A stretch of 64,000 nt of DNA from Phycomyces blakesleeanus NRRL 1555(-) (taxonomy: Eukaryota; Mucoromycota; Mucoromycetes; Mucorales; Phycomycetaceae), in NCBI RefSeq assembly GCF_001638985.1, contig NW_017265138.1, positions 2,409,993 to 2,473,992 on the forward strand, given 5' to 3'. Made by a program: the position numbers and the translations under genes. Below are positions 60,206-64,000 of the stretch, one piece after another; position 1 is the first letter of the stretch; each line of letters begins with the position of its first letter. The notes under the pieces were generated by a model that did no database searches, was not told the DNA's origin, and saw only the letters and a program-made list of their open reading frames with translations.

Positions 60206-62380
60206 TTATAATGTCAACCTTGCGGCTTTTAGCTTTGAAATACGTTCCGCCCAGACTGCATACTTCTCGTAGAACCAGAGTCCCCACTCCAGTGTTTGGA
60301 ATGACAGCCAACTACGGACCAGTTCTCCAAAGACCTTGAAATCAAATCCAACCATCGCTAGTTGCTCCCGCAGCCTTTGTTTGGTATCCAGCCAGACTGC
60401 CCTTGTACAGACCGTTCCCATCACAACATAGGTTGTCTTTTGATCGGACGCTGCTCTGTTGAGCTGTTCGTCCACGACTCTCAGCAGATCGTTGGTTTTC
60501 AGGAGCAGCAGCACCGAGCGTGGTAAGCGGCCCAGGATATCTGCCACATCCACAAAGAACTCTATCGCACCTTCAGACAGGCGCTTGAATTCGGCCTCCG
60601 AGCGACTGGATCCAAGATCAGCACTGTCGATGGCGTCCCAGTCGCGGCCTGTCAGCATCGATGCAAACAGTCGGTAGACATCTGTGCCACCAACACGCAT
60701 CGAGTACTTTTTGATACCGTCTTCGTCACTAGTGATAATCGATTTCCAGAGCCGAGCGTAGTCTGTCCGTAGCTCATCGGTCAGTGTTCGGTACAAACCA
60801 TGGTCCAGCAGCACAAGGTCAAAGTTGTATTTGGATCGTTTAGGGTTCTTGGCTGGTCGAACCATTACATTTCCAGGATCTGTTAATTTTTTTTTGGTAG
60901 GTAGGTAAATGAGATGATAGTAAGGTGAGAATCATCAAATAAAACACAATGGGGATCATAGAAAAAAAAATGAAAAAAAAAATGTCAGTTTAAACAGCAA
61001 AATAAAATCTTGACAAAAGACCACAAGAATGTTTGATACTTACGAGGATCACAGTGAACGTACCTATTTGTTTGGATTATAAATTGTATATATAAAAAAA
61101 ACATATTGATAAAAGTAAAGCGATTAATATACGTGTTTATGTTCATAAATTCATAAATTGTATATTTTACCCATCGAGGAAAATCATTTTGGAAAACACT
61201 CGAGTCATCTCCAAGGATACCTCACGAGGATCAATATTATGGTGTTCCATGTATGCAAGATCATCAATTCTAGCTCCATCAATAACTAACCATAACAACA
61301 ATTTAAATATACATATATATATATATATATATATGAACAATATTTAGACAAGGTTTTCTCTTCTATGTATATATATATAAATATGGAAAACATCGCTTGT
61401 CTGTACTTACACTCCATGCACATTATACGCCGTTTGGCCCACAGGATCTTTGGAATTGTGAGAGCCGTACGACGATTGATCCGGTCATCTGAGAAATTGG
61501 CCTCTACTTTGTGTGCATTGGCAGCCTCGTGCACAAAATCAAGTTCTTTTGGCAATGATTCGCGCATCTCTTCTGCAAACCACTCGAATCCAAACTCTGG
61601 AAAGACGGTCTTGACGATATCAAAGATAAACGACACCGTGTCCATGTCGATTCTGCAAAAGTTGTCGAGAGACGGATGCTGGATCTTGACTGCAACCCAT
61701 TCGCCCAAACCTGAGGAGTTTGAACCCGAATCCCGCAGTTTGGCTCGGTGTACCTGAGCCAGCGAAGCCACGCCAAGAGGAACCCAATCAAATGTATCGA
61801 ATATTTGGTCTACTGACTGACCACAATCAGCCAAAAACAGATTCTTGATGTCTTGTGGAGATGTAGGATCGCATTTGTCCTGCAACACTGCCATTGTCGA
61901 GGTCCACTCAGGCGGAAGGATGTAGACCATCGCAGACACATGCTGTCCTAGTTTCACATACACGCCCCCAAGTTTCTGCAATCCCCAGAGCACATGATCA
62001 GCACTGCGCTGATGACATGCCGACTTGGCAGCCTCTCTTTCCTCAGGTGATCCATATGAGCCAGCCAAGGTCTGTCGGTAGTCTAATGCTACACGGGCAC
62101 CCACCAGACCAGCCGTGCCGCATCGTTCCAAAGCTTGGATCGCCTGACGGAATTGGTCATTTGTCTGGTAGAGAATGGTTCCTATTGTGCCAGTTGCCGT
62201 CACACCAACTACGCTGGCTATACCGACAGCTCGCAGAACTCGAGAAGAAAGCGATTGTTTTTTGGGTAATAATGTGTTGCTGTAGGTGTATTTTCTTTTG
62301 GTCGTGATAGTAGTCCAGCCAGCATTTAATCTGGTCTGTCTTTGAGACTGGTAACTCAGCCTTGCTGTAGATCTAAGCAT
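60206..62380 (-). CDS. ABC1/ADCK-family (UbiB-type) mitochondrial atypical kinase, 592 aa
   Basis: Four exons: 62380-61411, 61285-61171, 61063-61044 and 60879-60206, totalling 593 codons. A presequence (MLRSTARLSYQSQRQTRLNA) and one hydrophobic span (VGIASVVGVTATGTIGTIL) are followed by the family's KxGQ signature (GGVYVKLGQHVSAMVYILPP), VPLGVASLAQVHRA, the ATP lysine region VAVKIQHPSL and FAEEMRESLPKELDF (ExELDF type). The catalytic loop YVHCDPHPGNVMV and LLDHGLYR with the metal-binding Asp come next. The closest match by eye is the ADCK1/Mcp2-type branch, which acts at the inner membrane in lipid and quinone homeostasis; the branch is less sure than the family. Exon 3 is only 20 nt and encodes most of the catalytic loop. 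Confidence 0.92.
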
Positions 62381-63387
62381 ACAAGATAGTAACGATAATG
62401 ATAATGCGTGTCTGTGCCTGTTTCTATAGAGAGAATGAGGAGTAATATGGGTAAAATCTATTATATTCTTTTTTTTAATGATATAATAAAAATAAATACA
62501 GACAGCGAAGAAAAAAAAAAGAAAAAAAAAAAGAGCAAAAACACTATAATATATATTATTATTATTATTATTTACCTGACGCAACTCTGTGCTAAACTCA
62601 AGGGCGGAGGAAGGGCAATAAAATAATAATAAGGGGAGTGGAGGGGGCACTAGTGAGGATTGATTGGATAAGCTATTGTTCGGACTTGCCCATCAAAGCC
62701 TTTTTAGCGTTTTCATCAAAGACATACTTATCACACAAAAAGAAGTATAAAGATATCTTACAACAAGTACAAGTATTATTGGTATATAAAAAATATATAT
62801 AAAAGAAAGAAAGAAAAAAGAAAAGAATCGTATATATCTATCTATCATTATCTTTAATCACAGCAGAACGTCGCACATAATTTGTTGATTGCTCAACAAC
62901 CATACCTTGGCTTACCAAATCGGAGACCAAGGCTTACCGAATGATACTGACATGGCCAAAGATTATAGAAAGCGTGACGTAATGTGAGATTGCTTTTCTC
63001 CTGTCATTAGGCATAATAAATATATATGCAAAACTTGTAGACATGCTCTCGTCTTTTGGTGGACTTGAGCAATTGTCAGACTGTATAGACACAGCCTTTT
63101 GATATACTATTGATATCATATATCTCAAGGTAAAAGACAAGCACTATGGGAAATCTCGTGGTTGGCACATCATATATCAAACTGTATTACATATATTGTT
63201 ATTGTTATTTATTTATGAAAAGAAAAAGTAAATAATCTGGCAGCTATTTCTCTGACCGGAGTGTATACTAGTAATAGTAATAATAAATAGAAAGATATAT
63301 ATATTGTTGTTGTTAGTGTTAGTGCACTATATGTAAATATAAGAATCTTACCAAGAAACTTTATGAGCTAAATCCAGTGAGAGTTAG
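62381..63387. other. Spacer with one orphan exon-like reading (62726-62673, minus)
   Basis: Minus-strand 62726-62673, after an AAG acceptor, reads YVFDENAKKALMGKSEQ and stops. It looks coding but I could not join it in phase to the short coiled-coil gene upstream. A possible leader exon of the ABC1 gene ends at about 62578 (CAG|GTAAAT). The rest is AT-rich with no gene. Confidence 0.4.
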
Positions 63388-63693
63388 CTACTTGTGGCCC
63401 TCTTCGAGTTCTTTGATCCTAGCTTGCAGAGCCTTAATTATTTTATCCTTGGCAGCTAAATCGTCCTTGAGATTCAGGACTTGCTCTTCAGATTTATCAG
63501 CCCTTCTATTGGCATCTACAGCCTCCTCGCGAAGTTCATACAGTTTCTTTAAGTGGATATATAATATAATATAATATAATATAATATAATATAAAAGTAA
63601 ATGCATTAGTATTAGTTTCTTTTCATCTTATTTATTCTTTTAATAGGCATAGCAAATAGACAAACATAATATTACATCTCTCGCTTCGTTCAT
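63388..63693 (-). CDS. Tropomyosin-like coiled coil (58 aa as modelled, possibly incomplete)
   Basis: Exons 63693-63676 (MNEARD) and 63546-63388. The joined product MNEARDKLYELREEAVDANR, RADKSEEQVLNLKDDLAAKD, KIIKALQARIKELEEGHK is one unbroken heptad-repeat helix. It closely resembles the N-terminal third of fungal tropomyosins, which are about 160 aa and stabilise formin-made actin cables. The reading ends at TAG right after GHK. Either this is a genuinely short paralogue, or further exons are joined from a donor I cannot identify; the orphan exon at 62673-62726 is a candidate. The first coding exon is just 18 nt. Confidence 0.55.
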
Positions 63694-64000
63694 ATTGGCC
63701 TTGGTTTTATTAAATTTAAAAAGAGGGAGGATGAAGAAGAAGAGATGACTAAGATACAACTGTTTATATATGTATATTGTATTGAGGAGGAGGAGGATGA
63801 GGATGAGGCGCAAGATAATAAACCGATAAATTTTATTATATGCATTGGTTTGCTCCAATGTAAATTACCGAGCGACTGGCTTTGTATGACTAAAAGAAAG
63901 AGAAAGAGGATTTTTGTTGGTGCTACAATAAATGACCAACAAAATAAGGAAATGATTTTTAAAGAAACTAAAAGTTAAATGGTCTACTATACAGAGCCCT
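63694..64000. other. Upstream flank to window end
   Basis: AT-rich, with a GAGGAGGAGGATGAGGATGAG purine tract (63784-63806). No gene assigned. Confidence 0.5.

Overview
The window is nuclear DNA of a filamentous fungus, most probably an early-diverging (Mucoromycota-type) lineage. The evidence is short AT-rich spliceosomal introns of about 50-200 bp with GTAAGT-like donors, fungal families (SLS1-like, DUF1748, RasGEF, fungal uL14m), a WRKY/FLYWCH-type zinc-finger protein, and very AT-rich, microsatellite-filled spacers. The lineage call is inference. One 100-N gap lies at 51744-51843. I built exon models by hand from splice signals and reading-frame continuity; almost every model closes in frame, which is the main support for them.

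Layout. 1-4348: the 3' end of a phospholipase D gene, a tiny mitochondrial-type basic protein gene (minus), a NIPA-like magnesium transporter (plus), and a compound hexamer/heptamer array. 4349-10433: a giant minus-strand RasGEF (1779 aa). 10434-16235: gene-poor spacer. 16236-24474: a divergent pair, a 10-exon SLS1-like mitochondrial KH protein (minus) and a 7-exon multi-KH RNA-binding protein (plus). 25673-31101: mitochondrial ribosomal protein uL14m, the nucleoporin ALADIN (minus), and a head-to-head 8-exon gene I do not recognise. 32923-37203: GAPDH and mitochondrial ClpX (minus). 37204-52943: a 15.7 kb repeat-rich desert with a PIF/Harbinger transposase relic, a LINE tail, telomere-like repeats and the assembly gap, whose flanks duplicate each other. 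52944-56459: the WRKY-like zinc-finger gene and an unrecognised intronless gene with a repeated module. 57666-63693: GST-like, DUF1748, an ABC1/ADCK-family atypical kinase (with a 20-nt catalytic exon) and a short tropomyosin-like coiled coil, all minus.

Functional themes. Five or six of the roughly 17 genes are mitochondrial (small basic protein, SLS1-like, uL14m, ClpX, ABC1-family, perhaps DUF1748), covering mitochondrial translation, proteostasis and probably lipid or quinone homeostasis. Signalling and membrane genes (PLD, NIPA, RasGEF) lie together at the left end. Eukaryotic clustering of this kind need not mean co-regulation. I saw no rRNA, CRISPR array or convincing tRNA.
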